A stretch of 64,000 bases of DNA from Molanna angustata (Eukaryota; Arthropoda; Insecta; Trichoptera; Molannidae). A program made the translations under genes and the position numbers. Under the pieces are notes generated by a model. That model had not been told where the DNA came from, did not search any database, and saw only the letters and a list, made by a program, of their open reading frames with translations. Numbering within the stretch: position 1 is the stretch's first letter; each line of letters begins with the position of its first letter. The DNA lies in assembly GCA_963576475.1 (NCBI GenBank), contig OY754990.1, forward strand, positions 1,210,903 through 1,274,902, given 5' to 3'. Below are positions 10,248 through 23,500 of this stretch, in pieces.

Positions 10248-12023
10248 GGGGTGCGTTCCGAATCAGAGTTAATCGCTCTATTAGTACGACCTGAAGTTGC
10301 AACATTTGGGCGATGTGTATTCCGAACGGCACTGAGCGATGTTGGGGTGACTTAAAATTACGCGGGCACGGGAAATTTAAAATTACGAGTTTGGTGTTAC
10401 TTTAGTTGTGTCAGTTTTGGTCAAAAATTATAATAAAATAGTGGTGGTATCTTTTGTTTTGGTGTTTATCGGATGTTTTCATTATAATAACGAGAGAATA
10501 ATCTATAAATTATTCGTTTTAAAAGTGTTAAACGCGTTGTGACAAGTGATTCGTATTATTCGTAAGTATTTATGAATTTTTCTTGTGTGTGCATGGTTTT
10601 CACGAGCTTTTTGTGTTTTGGGCATTCAAAAATTGTTTATTTCGCTTAAAAATGATAAACACTAATTTAAAAATGCTTTATTATTATAAAAAAATACACT
10701 TCCTGTTGATATTTACTATTAAATAATGGCCTTTCACATTTCTTTGTGGTTGACCATTATTATCCATGATAAATTTAATAAAAATTCATACCCATTGAAT
10801 TAGAAATAAAAATAAAACCGACCAAAACCACACCGAACTAAAAATGCTGACGACTATGTGAAAAAGTATAAATAGCCGCCAAACAAAATGTCACTTTGAC
10901 TATGCGAAAATTCATAATTTCCGCCAAAAAAAATTTAATTAGACAGGAGCGACATTCACCATACTATGGCCCAGTATTTCAGTCGGCCCTTAGGAGTTTA
11001 ACTCAAGTTTAACAAAAATATTGCGTATTTCAGTACCTAATCTTCCCTTAAATACGTCACTAAACGACAAATATTTAACTCAACGTTTCTGGCGGATCGC
11101 GTGTCTTAATCTTGAGTTAAGTATTGTTTCTAGTCTTTTTCGCCAGGTGGCGTACTAATCGCCGCACGCTTTAATGTTTCATTTCATTTTATACTACAAA
11201 TAACTATGCATAATAATTATAATCATGATTTATTTTTGTTGTTTAAATAAAAGACGATATAGAAGTGGTTCATGTATTTAATATTTATTTTCTTTTTTAC
11301 ATAATTATAATGTATTGCCCTTGGTATTGCCTGACAACAAACGAAATAAACTGTCAGCCATAATGAAACGTCAGGCACGCAACTTTATTTTTGCGATGTT
11401 TTTTCATCCCACTTTTTAAATATTGATCCATCCTGTTTCTATACATAATGTGTATTCTTAAATTTTCTACAAAAGACACTATTTTACCATTATCACTTAG
11501 TTCCATATCCATATGTAAAATGTACATACATTTTGCATTGTAGTACTACGTACGTAGTACATATTCAATGACATTTTTTCACTACAATGTTTGATTTTAA
11601 TTTAAAAAAACATCGATCGGTATAAAAATTGAAAAGTAACATGCTGTGGAATGAAACAAATAAAATAATGTGTTGTTATATTAATAAAATAATATTTAGT
11701 CACAGCTTCGCGTCACGTATCATTTAAGGTTATTACAATTTTGACAGATGCGTTATAGACAATAACCATAGAAAAACGTAAAATATATCTATAGTTGAAG
11801 ATTACGTAACTGACGTTTCACTTTGCACTGAAATACGCGAATGAAATTTAATCTTCCCTAAACTTTTAACTTGGATTACCAAATCCAACGATTTAAGGGC
11901 CAACTGAAATCTCGGGCCTATTTCATAGAGCGACTTGGGCGACATTGGTGCGAGTCAATCGTGATTCCGAACGGGCAGAGCGCATTATCGCGCGAATCGC
12001 TCGATGAATTCCGAACGCTACCC
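10248..12023. mobile_element. Possible inverted-repeat DNA element, host to a nested element
   Basis: Left end GGGGTGCGTTCCGAAT and the inverted right end GGGTAGCGTTCGGAATT match at 13 of 17 positions. Further copies of ATTCCGAACGG followed by a GAGCG-like core lie just inside both ends. No target duplication could be found, so the boundaries are tentative. The interior has no transposase. A second inverted-repeat element is nested at 10968-11918. A 5'-UTR-like stretch ending in ATTCGTAAGT near 10560 resembles a splice donor, but no gene can be attached to it. Confidence 0.35.
10968..11918. mobile_element. Nested inverted-repeat element, Harbinger-like termini
   Basis: The termini are imperfect inverted repeats: GGCCCAGTATTTCAGT on the left and GGCCCGAGATTTCAGT on the inverted right end, both followed by a GGCCCTTA block and, further in, GCGTATTTCAGT. 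TAT trinucleotides lie on both sides (10965-10967 and 11919-11921), consistent with a 3-bp target duplication. GC-rich GGCCC termini and 3-bp duplications suggest PIF/Harbinger, although TAT is not the usual TWA. There is no transposase ORF. Confidence 0.55.
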
Positions 12024-13010
12024 AGGAAGAATTACGAATGACAACTCCATACTAGACATGGGTAACAACTTGATGAGACCTCTCGTCTACCACGAGGAAA
12101 CATCAAGCCAAGGTGTGGGGAAGAAAAGGAGAGACAAATTATGGTGACACTATGAAATTGTAGTAGTACGGCGCATTTATTTATAATGTTCACAAATGGT
12201 CCATGGCAATTAAATAATAAAAACAAAACAAACACAACAACATCAGAGTACAAATAACAAAACAAAACGATAACGATCCAACTCTCAAACCCAGCCGAGC
12301 ACGAAGAGACGCCGACCAGAAGGTCCAGCCCCAGGGTACAGCGACATCCTTTCTCCAGGCATGTCACTGTCTTCCACGTGGTGGCTGAAAGTCCGGCGGG
12401 GCCCAGCCTTTGCGTCAGGCTGGCAGGTCCTTCTCGTACTCGGCATAGTTTCCTCTTCTCTGCAAGGCGGTCACCCATGGCTGGCTCCGTGCCACACGGC
12501 GACGCTATGAAGGCGCATCTCGACAGAGGTGGCAGGCCAGCTGGGAGCCTCACCGGAGGCGAACCGACGCTCCAGACGACACGGAAAGCCCCTCGTGGTC
12601 CAATCTGCGAGCCGCCGCGTTCCCTGCTGCGGTGGCCCAACACTGCGCCCTGCCTCCACGCCTCTGCCCTGTTGATGCCCTCATCTTGGCTCCGTAGCAC
12701 CGGCAGCGTCCATGCGCGTGACGTGTCCTGTCAAGCAGACCTCCTGCGCCGTCGAAAATATGGCCGCCATCGGGAGCACGTGTCGACCGATGACGGCGTC
12801 ACACCAAACCGTCCGTCCTCCACCAGCGTCGAATGCCAAGAGCGCGCGTCACTGACGCGTTGGCTATAAGCTTCCTTGTCGTTCTCTCACGCCGTCAGAG
12901 GCGCTAGTAGTCTTCCGCCAAAATGTTGCCGCGGAAAAAATTAAAAATTATTGTTTTTCGACAACACTGTTTTTCGGCTATAACAAACTCAACAGCTTTC
13001 AAATTCCCCC
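12024..13010. other. GC-rich block of unknown origin, possible LTR remnant
   Basis: Base composition jumps to GC-rich at about 12280-12860, unlike everything around it. On the minus strand a 222-codon frame (12700-12032) and on the plus strand a 163-codon frame (12378-12869) are open, but neither shows a recognisable domain and such frames are expected in GC-rich DNA. Minus-strand text has an AATAAA near 12180. The edges start and end with TG/CA-type bases, but no 5-bp duplication was found. It could be a solo LTR, a captured gene 5' end or a CpG-rich promoter. No function is assigned. Confidence 0.3.
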
Positions 13011-14442
13011 GGTCGTACTGCGCTGTACCATTTTGAAGAAGTGTGTTAATACACCCGGTGCAGTGAACTGAGTTGACTCAATTGTGCGGCGTTACGCAGT
13101 GTTACACATCTCTTCTCCATACAAAATCTATGCACACAAGAAGCGACCGTATTATTAAGGTCGTATAACGGATGAAATTGATATTTACATAAGTATTGTG
13201 CTCGATATATTGCCATGCAATAAGATAGCAAAGAAACCCAATACCCCTTATATTACTTTGGCCTAATGTATTTCTTTTATTAATACTAGGAACGGCTTAT
13301 AGCGGCCCTAAGGCCTCGTTCATACATTTAAACATTATCTTTTATATTGAAAATAAATTTAAAATGTAAAATTTAGTTAACAGATTCCTGGAATATAAGG
13401 TTTTCCACCAGGTTATTTGGTTTACCCCCCCCCCCCTACTTGTCCCTGTCCCACTGGCGCAGGGCCACCCTGGTGAGTTCAGTCAGTCGGCATTTGTGAG
13501 TCGAGTTGCGTCCGAGAGTTTAGCCATGGCATGTACGTAGTCTAACGCTAGTCAAACCGAATTCAGTGTATTTTCCGCGAACGGGGTTGTTCCATTAAAA
13601 GTTGATTGGCTGGGCTGTCGGACGGTGTTAGCATTTTTAATTGTATAAAGAAGTGATTGTGTGTTTCAGATCCATATAATCTTCGGGGGTGAAATTAAGT
13701 ATTCATAATAAAATTTATTTCAGATACCATTAACAACGAGGGGTGATTTTAAGATAGTTTTAATTTATAAAAAAAGTAATTTAGTGATAGTGTAAGTGTT
13801 TCATTGTAGTCCTGGTTGGAGAGCAGTTTGGTAAGATCTTTCTAGATATTGTTTGCCATGCCTGTATTTTAATGTATTAGTCTTTTCAGACACATGACAG
13901 CCGATTATGTTTCATAAGATTTTTCTTTTCAGAGACGGCGTTTAATGTTTATTTTTGTATTTTATTTTAATCATCAGCAGGAGTTAATATGTTTAATTTG
14001 TCCTTTTCAGCAATTATGTATTATTCGGAACGTCTATATACCATTTTTAACAATTTGGCGTCATTCACCACGAGGCCTTCAAAGCAGTAGGTTTTAATTT
14101 TGGAAATATTTTATTAATTTTTATAACAATTTGGCGTCACGAGATATCAATTGGTGCGTTCCAACGTGGAGCCATTGTTTTCGTCACACGAAGATTTATC
14201 AAAATTAAAGAAAACGCTAAGATAATCTTTCCCTGTCCAAATCCTTAAACTGTATTGCAGAAGTTATTTGGTATAACGGAAACATTCACATATTTACATA
14301 TTTTTCATGACGCCGACAAGCCCTCGAAAAAGCAATAGATTTTATTTTATTGCAACACAGTTGTTTGACAGTTACGCACATCTATGGACTCATGATAAAC
14401 GTCATTGATGTTTTTATTTATTTTCTTTAACTATATACAAAA
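13011..14442. other. Sequence upstream of the ZAD gene; 5' untranslated or LTR-like remains
   Basis: No coding sequence is supported. About 13470-13550 contains TTCAGTCAGTCGG, similar to an arthropod TCAGT initiator, after a C-tract at 13425. The phrase AACAATTTGGCGTCA occurs twice (about 14048 and 14126) and resembles leader sequence after an LTR. Any 5' untranslated exons of the ZAD gene would lie here, but I cannot define them. Confidence 0.25.
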
Positions 14443-14571
14443 ATGAATCTAGTTAACGAGATGGCAATTACATGCCGTTCATGTCTGGAGAATCGCGGAT
14501 CGATATCCTTATTTACGAGAGATGACAATGTTTGCTTTTCAGATATGTTCTTTGCTTGCACATCGATTAAG
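14443..14571 (+). CDS. ZAD-C2H2 gene, exon 1: first half of ZAD
   Basis: Forty-three codons from ATG to the donor AAG|GTGACT, ending in phase 0. It carries the first zinc ligand pair CRSC, then LFTRDD and FSDMFFACTSIK, as in ZAD domains. A second in-frame Met is at 14461. The upstream frame is closed by TAA at 14428. Confidence 0.88.
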
Positions 14572-17500
14572 GTGACTATTTTTCTTTCAAACATTCATCT
14601 GTATGTTTAAGCTTTCTTGCAATTTGAATCAAAATGAGCCCATTTAATTGTTTTATTTAATTTTAAATATGAAATTCACAATATTCTCTAAAATTAATAC
14701 GTATAAATTTACATGCATATATTGTTACACAATGGCAAGATTTACAAACATCAATATGTAGACGATTCTCCTTTGAATTCAATCCATATAAGTACGTTAA
14801 AAGTTTAGGTAATTGTTTAAAAGTACTGTCCCTGGCCGATCGGGAAAAATAAAAACTTTTGGGTAAGGCTTTAAAAATTTATAAAAAAATAAATAAACTT
14901 ACGAAAAATGTATGGAGGAATCCATTACAATTTGTTAGTTTTCTAACACAATTTGTATTTCCGAAACTCACCGCTAGGTGGCAATTCGGCCTCTAAACTA
15001 CTAGCGTTTTGAAAGAAAATTATAAACAATAATTCAATCGCAATTTGCCAAATTCACACCTTCTTCTTATGTTTGGCCTAAGGGCCTGTGGCGGTCAGGC
15101 GTTTTGGTCCATGACCAACCCTACGGCGAGCCGGTGACGCGGCGAGCGGCATATAAACGCGCACGGGCGAGAGCCCACTACCACTCTGTTCCCGATCGTC
15201 ACGTTACCGGTCTCATACCGCGCACACAATTTTAGCTCTGCGATTTTATTGTAACATGTTGTATCGTTAATAATTCGTATATCGTAATTTAAGTGTTTAA
15301 TTATAAATAACTTTAGTGCATCGATAAATGTAAGTACCAAGACCTGGCGTATTAATTTTCCTCATTATATTTAGTAAGTGAATTTCGTAATTATAATAAT
15401 ATTGATTCTTGTGTGTATGCTCTCAGCAGCACATAAGTAAAAGGGAGAGGTTTGGCTATCCAGGATAAACGAATACTCTCTCGAACAACGGGTTCGATCC
15501 CCGGTGACCGAGAGTTTCATTCAGATCCTAATACTGTGTAACAAGTTAGTTTCATATAGATTCCATTGGAAACCACATTCCCTTCATGGTAAACCTCAAC
15601 CCCTTCAGGCCTGTTATTTGCAGAGACGTTGTTCTCCTGCGAGGTTGAGTCACACCCATGGTATAAATAATATAATACAGTATATGATGCAACTCGCTCA
15701 CACGAGTGGCAATAATAACTTTGTCAAATTTTTCGCCCAAATGAGTAAATTGATGTCGTTTCAAATTGTCCGCTCGAGAGAACATCTTCTCACAAACATT
15801 ACATTCATATGGTGGTTCGCCTGAATGTATTCGTTTATATCTCATTAAATTTCCTATTTTATAGAATCTCTTCCCACAGACATTGCATTCATGTGGATTT
15901 TCGTCCGAATGAGTTAATTTATGAACGTTTAAATTTCGTGTTAGAGAAAATGTCATTCCACAGACATTGCATTTATGTGGATTTTCGCCTGAATGAGTTA
16001 GTTGATGTTGTTTCGAACTTTCCGTTTGAAAGAACGTCTTCCCACAAACATTGAATTCATTTTTAATATGTTGGGGTATGATTTCGTTTTTATTTTCAAT
16101 CTTTTCGCCCGAATGAGTGAGTTGATGTTGTTTTAAACTTGACGTTTGAGAGAATTTCTTCCCACATAAAATGCATGTATGTGGTTTTTCGCCCCAATGA
16201 ATAAGTTTATGTTTCTTTAAACCTTCCATTTGAGAGAACGTCTTCTCACAGACATTGCATTCATGTGGTTTTTCATCCGAATGAGTTAGTTTGTGTCTGT
16301 TTAAATTTCCTCTTTGAGAGAATGTCTTCATACAAACATTGCATTCATGTCAAGAGTATATACTTAATAGTATATACTTAATAGTACGATATATGTCAAA
16401 ATGAAAGTGAATGCCTTGAGGTGGTTTGGACATATTGAAAGAATGAACCATGAAAATATACATGGGTGTAAGAGATGGAGTGAATAGCAGAGGTCGCCCC
16501 AGAAAGGGATGGCATGACCATGTGAATGATATTTTGAAAGAAGGAAACATAAAAAGTTTGAAAAATCGACGAGCATATATGAGACGATGCGTGGATGTAA
16601 AGGAAGCCAGAAATGTGTGCAAAAATAGAGAAGTATGGCGCTCGGTTCTCTCTGCTTACCCCGTAAGGGACATGGCGTGATGGTATGTATGTATGTATGG
16701 CGTCGCGATAGAGAAGGAACTCTAAGATTATTTTTGCTTAGGAACTCTAAGTAGATCTGAGCAGCCAATTTGAGTCTCTAAAATTTTAAAATCACGGCGT
16801 CAGAAATATCACGGCGTTATCGTATGCCAGTAAGACTAAAATTAATAAGGTTATTTAATTTCAGGTTATGTCTGGCACGAATAGTCCCGAGATGATGTGC
16901 GAGGGCTGTTTATCGAGACTCAAGGAAGCCTTTCTATTTAGGTTGCAGTGTATTCGCAGTGATGCAATCATTAAAAATACCGGGGTCACCGTTAATGGTA
17001 CGTATTCGTAATGATGTTCATTTAAAATCTACTTTTTAACCCATTTAATACATACTTGCATTACCTACGGACGTACAGTATTTCAGCAATAAAAAAATAG
17101 CCTTAAAAGTTGCGAAATCATAACTGCCGACTATATACCTTTGGGTTATAGAGTGTTTGCTTGTATATTATGAATTATTATTATTATACAGTTTTAAACT
17201 AAGAATTATTGTCATGAATGAGCCAATTGGATTTTTTAATAATCAATGTAAATATAAAAAAAAACTCATTTCATGAAAATGCTGAATATTTTCCATAGAA
17301 ATTTTGAAAACTTTATATGGAGATGGTTATTTTAGTAATTATATTATTGAGATTCATCATCATCTATGGCTCCACAACCCAGGTCAGGTCTTAGCCTCCT
17401 GCAGAGCCCGCCTCCATGACTGTCAATCCTGCGACGCATTGCGCCAGTTATGGACGCCGATGCTGTTCGCATCCTTCATCACTCCAGCCATTGAAGCTTC

Positions 17501-20500
17501 GGCCTTCCAACTTTTCTTTGTCCCCCCGGTGCACCATTCGTGATCCGTCTTGGGACGTCCTCCTCGCTCATTCTTTGGACGTGTCCAGCCCATCTGAGTC
17601 TTCCTATTCTTATTTCTGTCAGTATGGTAGGCTCCTTGTACAGATCATACAATTTGTAGTTGTGCCTGATACGCCACTCTCCATTGTCACAAGTCGGGCC
17701 GTAGATCCTTCTCAGCACCTTCCTCTCAAAAATTTCCAGGGCTCATTCATCAGATTTAGCGATTGCCCAACATTCTGATCCATTATGAGAGTACTGGCCG
17801 AATAAGAGTCTTATAGAGGAGGACTTTAGTTTTTCTGGTGAGATGACGAGACTTCATGTGCCTCTGCAACCCAAAGTAGCACCGATTTGCGGACACTATT
17901 CGGCGTTTAATTTCAGTCGAGACATTGTTGTCACTTGTCACCATAGTACCGAGGTACACAAACTCGCTAACAGTTTCGAATGTGTAATCGTCAACTCGAA
18001 AATCTGGGGGTTTTCGGCGTTCATGCACTGGCATATACTTTGTCTTTCCATATTATATTATTGAGATTATAGTGATTAATTAATTTATAGAATAATTTAT
18101 AAGAAGGATTATTGCGTGTTCAAAAGGTATAATTAAACTCATATCTCTATAATAGATACACTACAAACAATTGGGTGCAATTGATAATTCAAATGCAATA
18201 AAAGATTGTACACACTATAATAATATAAATTCTATGTAATACATTGATTATAATATAAATTTATTATAATCAATGTATTACATAGAATTTGTTAAATTAT
18301 CATATGTAATAAGAATGTGGAGGAAAGTACTCGATAAGTCTAGACCCGGCGACTGGAGAAATTCCGAATGATGAGAGTAGGAATTGGTAGCCATGACAAG
18401 CCAGTAGTGATGTGGGGACATCCTAGGGATGGACCACCACAACTTTATACCCTTAGAATGACTTGTTCGTGAGGAGTTCAGCGTTGGCTACAACCCACTC
18501 GTTTTAAATTGGTTAAGAATAGTCTAATTGGTTAAAAGTGCCAGCAAATCAAAGGTTATGGTGTTTGAGAAGAGTGAAAGTAGAACAGCGTGCCAAATAA
18601 AAGTAGAGAACGAATGGCTCGAGCAAGTCGACGAATATGTCTATCTGGGAAGCATGTTTCAACGGAATGGACAGATTGATAAGGAGATCAAAAGAAGAGT
18701 TATGGCAGGAAACAGAGTGAATGAAGCACTAAGACCAGTTATGAATGATCGCAACATATCTAAAGATGCTAAAGTTGCCATTCATAACGCTATCTTAGTG
18801 CCAACCTTGACGTATGCAAGTGAAACCTGGACATGGCAGAAGTCACACGAAAGTAGAATAAATGCAGTTGAAATGAGATCGCTAAGAAGAATCTGTAATA
18901 GAACGATGTATGACAGGGTCAGAAATGAGGACATAAGGAAAGAATGTAGGATAAAGAAAGATGTTATTAATAGAATGAAAGTGAACACATTAAGATGGTT
19001 TGGCCACATGGGGAGAATGAGTGAGGAACGCCTGACGAAGAAAATATACATTGCGGACAGGAATGGAATGAGAGGTCGGGGCCGCCCAAGGAAGAGATGG
19101 CACGTCCATGTGAACGGTATTTTGAAAGACGGAAATGTTAAAAGCGTGAACAACAGACAAACATGTATAAGACGATGTATGAATGTTGTCGAGGCGATTA
19201 ATGTATGTCAAGATAGAAGTAAGTGGCTTTCGGTTCTCTCTGCCTACCCCGTAAGGGACATGGTGTGATGGAATGTATGTATGTATGTAAGAATAATCTA
19301 TGATAAGCAGAGGTTATTAGTGGATACTGAAATATTATAAACATGTTTATTACAGACACAGAAAATGATTTCGACGACAGAGAACTCTTGGACTTGCCCG
19401 TCCGCCACACAAGGCAGCCAAAGAAGAGGCGTAGGGCTAAAGTGAAGATCGAGAAACCGTCAGAAACAAAGAACGGACTGGAAGAGTTAGAGAGTGAAAC
19501 AGGCCGACCCAAGGGCAACGTCGGCCGGAGAAAAATCAAAATGGAAGTGGACGATAACGACGAAGTCAAGTTTACAGTCGACTTGGATGTTACGTCTAAG
19601 AATATCAATGACAGATCAAACCAAGGTACTTTTTTAAAAAAAAAAAATATAACTAAAGGTTTTTTTAAAAGAATGAATATATCCTTGTAGCCAGTGGGCA
19701 CTTATATAGGTTTGAATGCAGAGTCCTACCTAAATACTAAATTCTAAATACTAACCATGTTTTCATTGCACAGTCGCTCGCTTCCTAACTGGAGGATGCT
19801 ACCAAGTTCACGTATGAGACATTGCATTGCAGAGACATATCTAAATACTTAGCATTGGCGTAAACTAACATTTGCGAACTGTCAAATAGTAAGGTTGGTA
19901 GCGAGGAACCTTACGAGAGGTTTAATACTAAAATGCGAGATTATTTTGGTGGCTGATGATTTTATCGGCTTCGTTGAATATATACTTGGTAATTTTGTCA
20001 AATCAAATACCAAACAGCGATCTATACGAGATGCCGAAAAATCGCTGGAATTTCAAAAAAATCGTGACATGGAGCTGTCAGTGTGAGCTTGGTTACATAT
20101 GTTTGTGTTGTTATGACAAAAAAAACATTTTAAACGTCAGTCTAAACCCATAGAAAGCTATCTATCTCTTTTCTTCGTACACAATTATGTGAAATTCTAT
20201 GTCATCGACCTTAAGTTTGTCGTAGTATTTAGTTAGTGATATCTCTGCAATACAATTGCTAACTTAAGAATACTAAATACTCCAGTGAGGTTAGGAGTTA
20301 GTATTTAGTTACCTAGGACTGTGCATTCAGGTCTTAGTGTTTATATAGTACATACATATTTGATATCATCGATTAAAAAAAAACTAACATCCAAATGGAC
20401 CATTGACTGGAAAACGTCCAGTACAACTTGGTTATGGAACAACTTGACATTAGAACTGCACCAACGTTAGCAACCTTCAAAACTAGATTAAAGAGCGCTC

Positions 20501-23500
20501 TCCTACTTTCTATTTCTTAACCAACATACTTCCCATTTATTTCCCTATTCCTGTAGTTAGACAAATCTCCTCTCATTTTTTCCCTTCCCTCCCATAGTGT
20601 TGTAACAGGTTTCATCTGAGATTTGTTTGATTGTCATTGGTATGTGTTCGGGCATTTAAGGTCCAGCCTACCTACATATATTCATTATCACCACGCTGCT
20701 TATTATCACCACGCTGAGACGAGACGTCGCCCAGAGAAGAAAGTACCTACCCACAATTCAGATAAATATTCATATAAATAATTCAAATAATTCGGAACAT
20801 TTTCAAAAAAAAGAACATTCATTTGTTTTTAATTTATTGCAATTTTTCACTAGTGTCAAGACACGTTAATTTGTCTTTCATATTTTCAATAAAAACTTTA
20901 ACATTTCCCACTAAGTGTTGTGTACCATATTAAGCGGAAGACAACATTCGGTGCATCACCGAGAACCTGGGTAACTTGATGTCAGTTCCTGGTGATAAAT
21001 TTCTCTTGTCCTACCCCAACCCGACCAATTCCTTCAAAATATACAGTTCACTTAAGTGAGTCGACCAGTATCGTCCAGAGCTAATATTACCAATTTTCAT
21101 TTCGCCAGGGCCACAACAGTGTGCATGTTTTTATTCTTTTTACTTTTTAGTGTATAAATGTTATATGTCTATAGTTAAGTGTAGGTTTTCTTTTTTTTAT
21201 ACATGTACCATTGTCTTTGTCCAAACGAGGTCTTCATAATTGGCACAGTATAGTTAATGTTATTTGCATATGTCTAGTGGTTCGTGTTTGTTGGGATCCA
21301 TTGTGTAAAGTATAACAAGAAAACAAGAGAGTATACGTTAGCAAAAAAAAAAACAAAATTAAATTTTACGTGCAACTTCGCAGCTAATGTTAAATTGAAC
21401 ATTGATATTTTGTTTAAGGTGATAGACTAGATGATACCAGATTGACTTTGAAGGAGGAAATCAGCGAGGATTTCAGAGACTATCCAATTAATGTATCTGA
21501 CCAAGATACAAATCAGAATTTAAAGGTAATGAGCACATAGTAAAGAATATATTTATTTATTTATTTTATTTATTAAAATCCTTTTTTTTTACAAGTATAG
21601 TAATTATTATTATTTCGGGCTCTTTAACACCTTCTCAGGTTTATCACCTGGTGGGATTTGGGGTAGCACGAGCAATGCTGCCAAGTGCTATCCTTACTGA
21701 GTGTATAAAATGTGGTGTTTGTGTGTTGGTGCCATGTGTAGTATTTATGTGTTAGTTAGGTCAGTAGTGTCGTCGATTTGGAGGAATTTCCTCACCAGTC
21801 TGCATGTGTTTAATATGGCTGCTTTTTGCATGGTGACGTATGTGTATTTAGGTAATTTGATGGTTTCTAAACTGCTGAATAAGTTTAATGGAATAATTCC
21901 TGTGGTGGAACACAGATTGCATGTCCCAGATTCGCTTGATTTCGTCTTGCAAGTCAGTGTGTATTTTCTAATTTTTTCGGTTGTAGTTGTTTCGATGTTG
22001 TGTGTATTTGGTACAGCGATGTCAATTAACATTGTATGTTTATTTTGTTTATCTACAAGTGTAATATCTGGTCTATTGTTATGTATGGTTCTATCAGTTA
22101 GTATGGAAGTATAGTTTGTGAGTGGAGTTTTCAAGACTGGTGTGGGTGTGTATTTATAATAGGGCATTTTGTCATTTTTATTTATTAGTTTGTGTGTAAT
22201 AGCTAATTATTGGTGGATGATGTTTGCGATTTGATTATGTCTGTGTGTATAGTCATTTTGTGTGAAAGTGACGCATGCCCCTGTAATGTGCTGGATGGTT
22301 TCTGGCTTTTGGTGGCATTTTCTACATAGGTTTGTTTGTACTACATTGTCTTTCATGATGTATTTTTATTATTATTATTATTATAAAATTATAGGATGAT
22401 GTATTTTGTCTAATTTTCTCCCTTTATTACATTTATGTAGAATTCGAACATTATTGTCTATTGTAAATTCATGTTGTAGTTTGTTTAAATGGGCAGCAAA
22501 ATTAGAAGTATCTTGATTTAATCTTTTACATTTTAAATGTTCAGTTATTCTTTGTTTAAATGTTCTACCAGTTTGACCAATGTATGAACCCGTGCACGTA
22601 TTGCAATTCAACTCATAGACACCACTATTGTTGACTGGATCTATTTTGTCTTTATTATTTACTAATGCTTTACCTAATGTTTTTGGGTTGTAAAAAGCAA
22701 TCTTCTTTTTGGCTATTTTCTTAATTATATTACCAGTTTTTATAGATGTTTTGCCAATGTAACTTAGTTTTACCCATTTATCTGAATTTTCTGGTTGAGA
22801 TATAAGTCCTGGAGCAACTGCAGTTAGGAAGAACTTCTTTTTCTTTTTTCTTATCATGTTATGTACTAGATTATCTTTGTAACCATTGTTTTTTGCTAAG
22901 TTTTGTATGATGCTGACTTCATTATTATAATCTGTTTGTGACAGTGGAACGTTTAGCAATCTATGAATTAAGGAATGAAATGTTGATAGTTTATGGGAAA
23001 TGTGGTGTCTCGAATTATTGTGTATTATATTGTCACTAAAGGTTGGTTTTCTGTAGATGTTGAATTTAATGTTTTCTTTTTCAATTTTAAGAGATAGGTC
23101 CAGAAAGTTTATACTATCTCCTCCAACTTCCATTGTAAATTGTATTGATTTATTGAGCGAGTTCAAGGAATTCAAAAAAAATTTTTTCAGTATCTTTCAG
23201 TATCTGCAGTAAAAAGATTCTTTCAGTATCTGCTCTCTCCAGTATTGTCTTGTTGATATTGTTGATCCTATTTATATTAAAATGTGGTTTGTTTCCAGGG
23301 ACAGTACGTATGTGACATGTGTGGTCACTGCCTCAACGGCAAATCTGAACTGATAACGCACTTCAGAATTCACACCGGTGAGAAACTGTTTGAGTGTGAG
23401 ACGTGCGGTGAAAGGTATCACCTATTTTTTTATAACAAATCTAGTTTCTTTTTTGTTTTTATTTATTTACTTACTATAATACTCTTGGTTTGGGGTGGCC

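Larger units (their letters stand above)
14572..16864. other. ZAD gene intron 1
   Basis: Intron of 2.3 kb. From 14572 to about 15050 there is nothing recognisable. A promoter-like or LTR-like block (15060-15345), a SINE-like piece, a rearranged zinc-finger copy and an RTE fragment follow and are listed separately. 16704-16860 is plain sequence before the acceptor ATTTCAG. Confidence 0.7.

Noticed and set aside
10440..10570. 5' exon with splice donor near 10560
   Set aside because: The sequence looks like a leader with a GTAAGT-type donor, but no acceptor or coding exon can be connected to it.
12032..12700. 222-codon minus-strand frame
   Set aside because: It lies in the GC-rich block, where stops are rare. 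No domain is recognised, and the C-terminal part is hydrophobic low-complexity sequence from AT-rich DNA.
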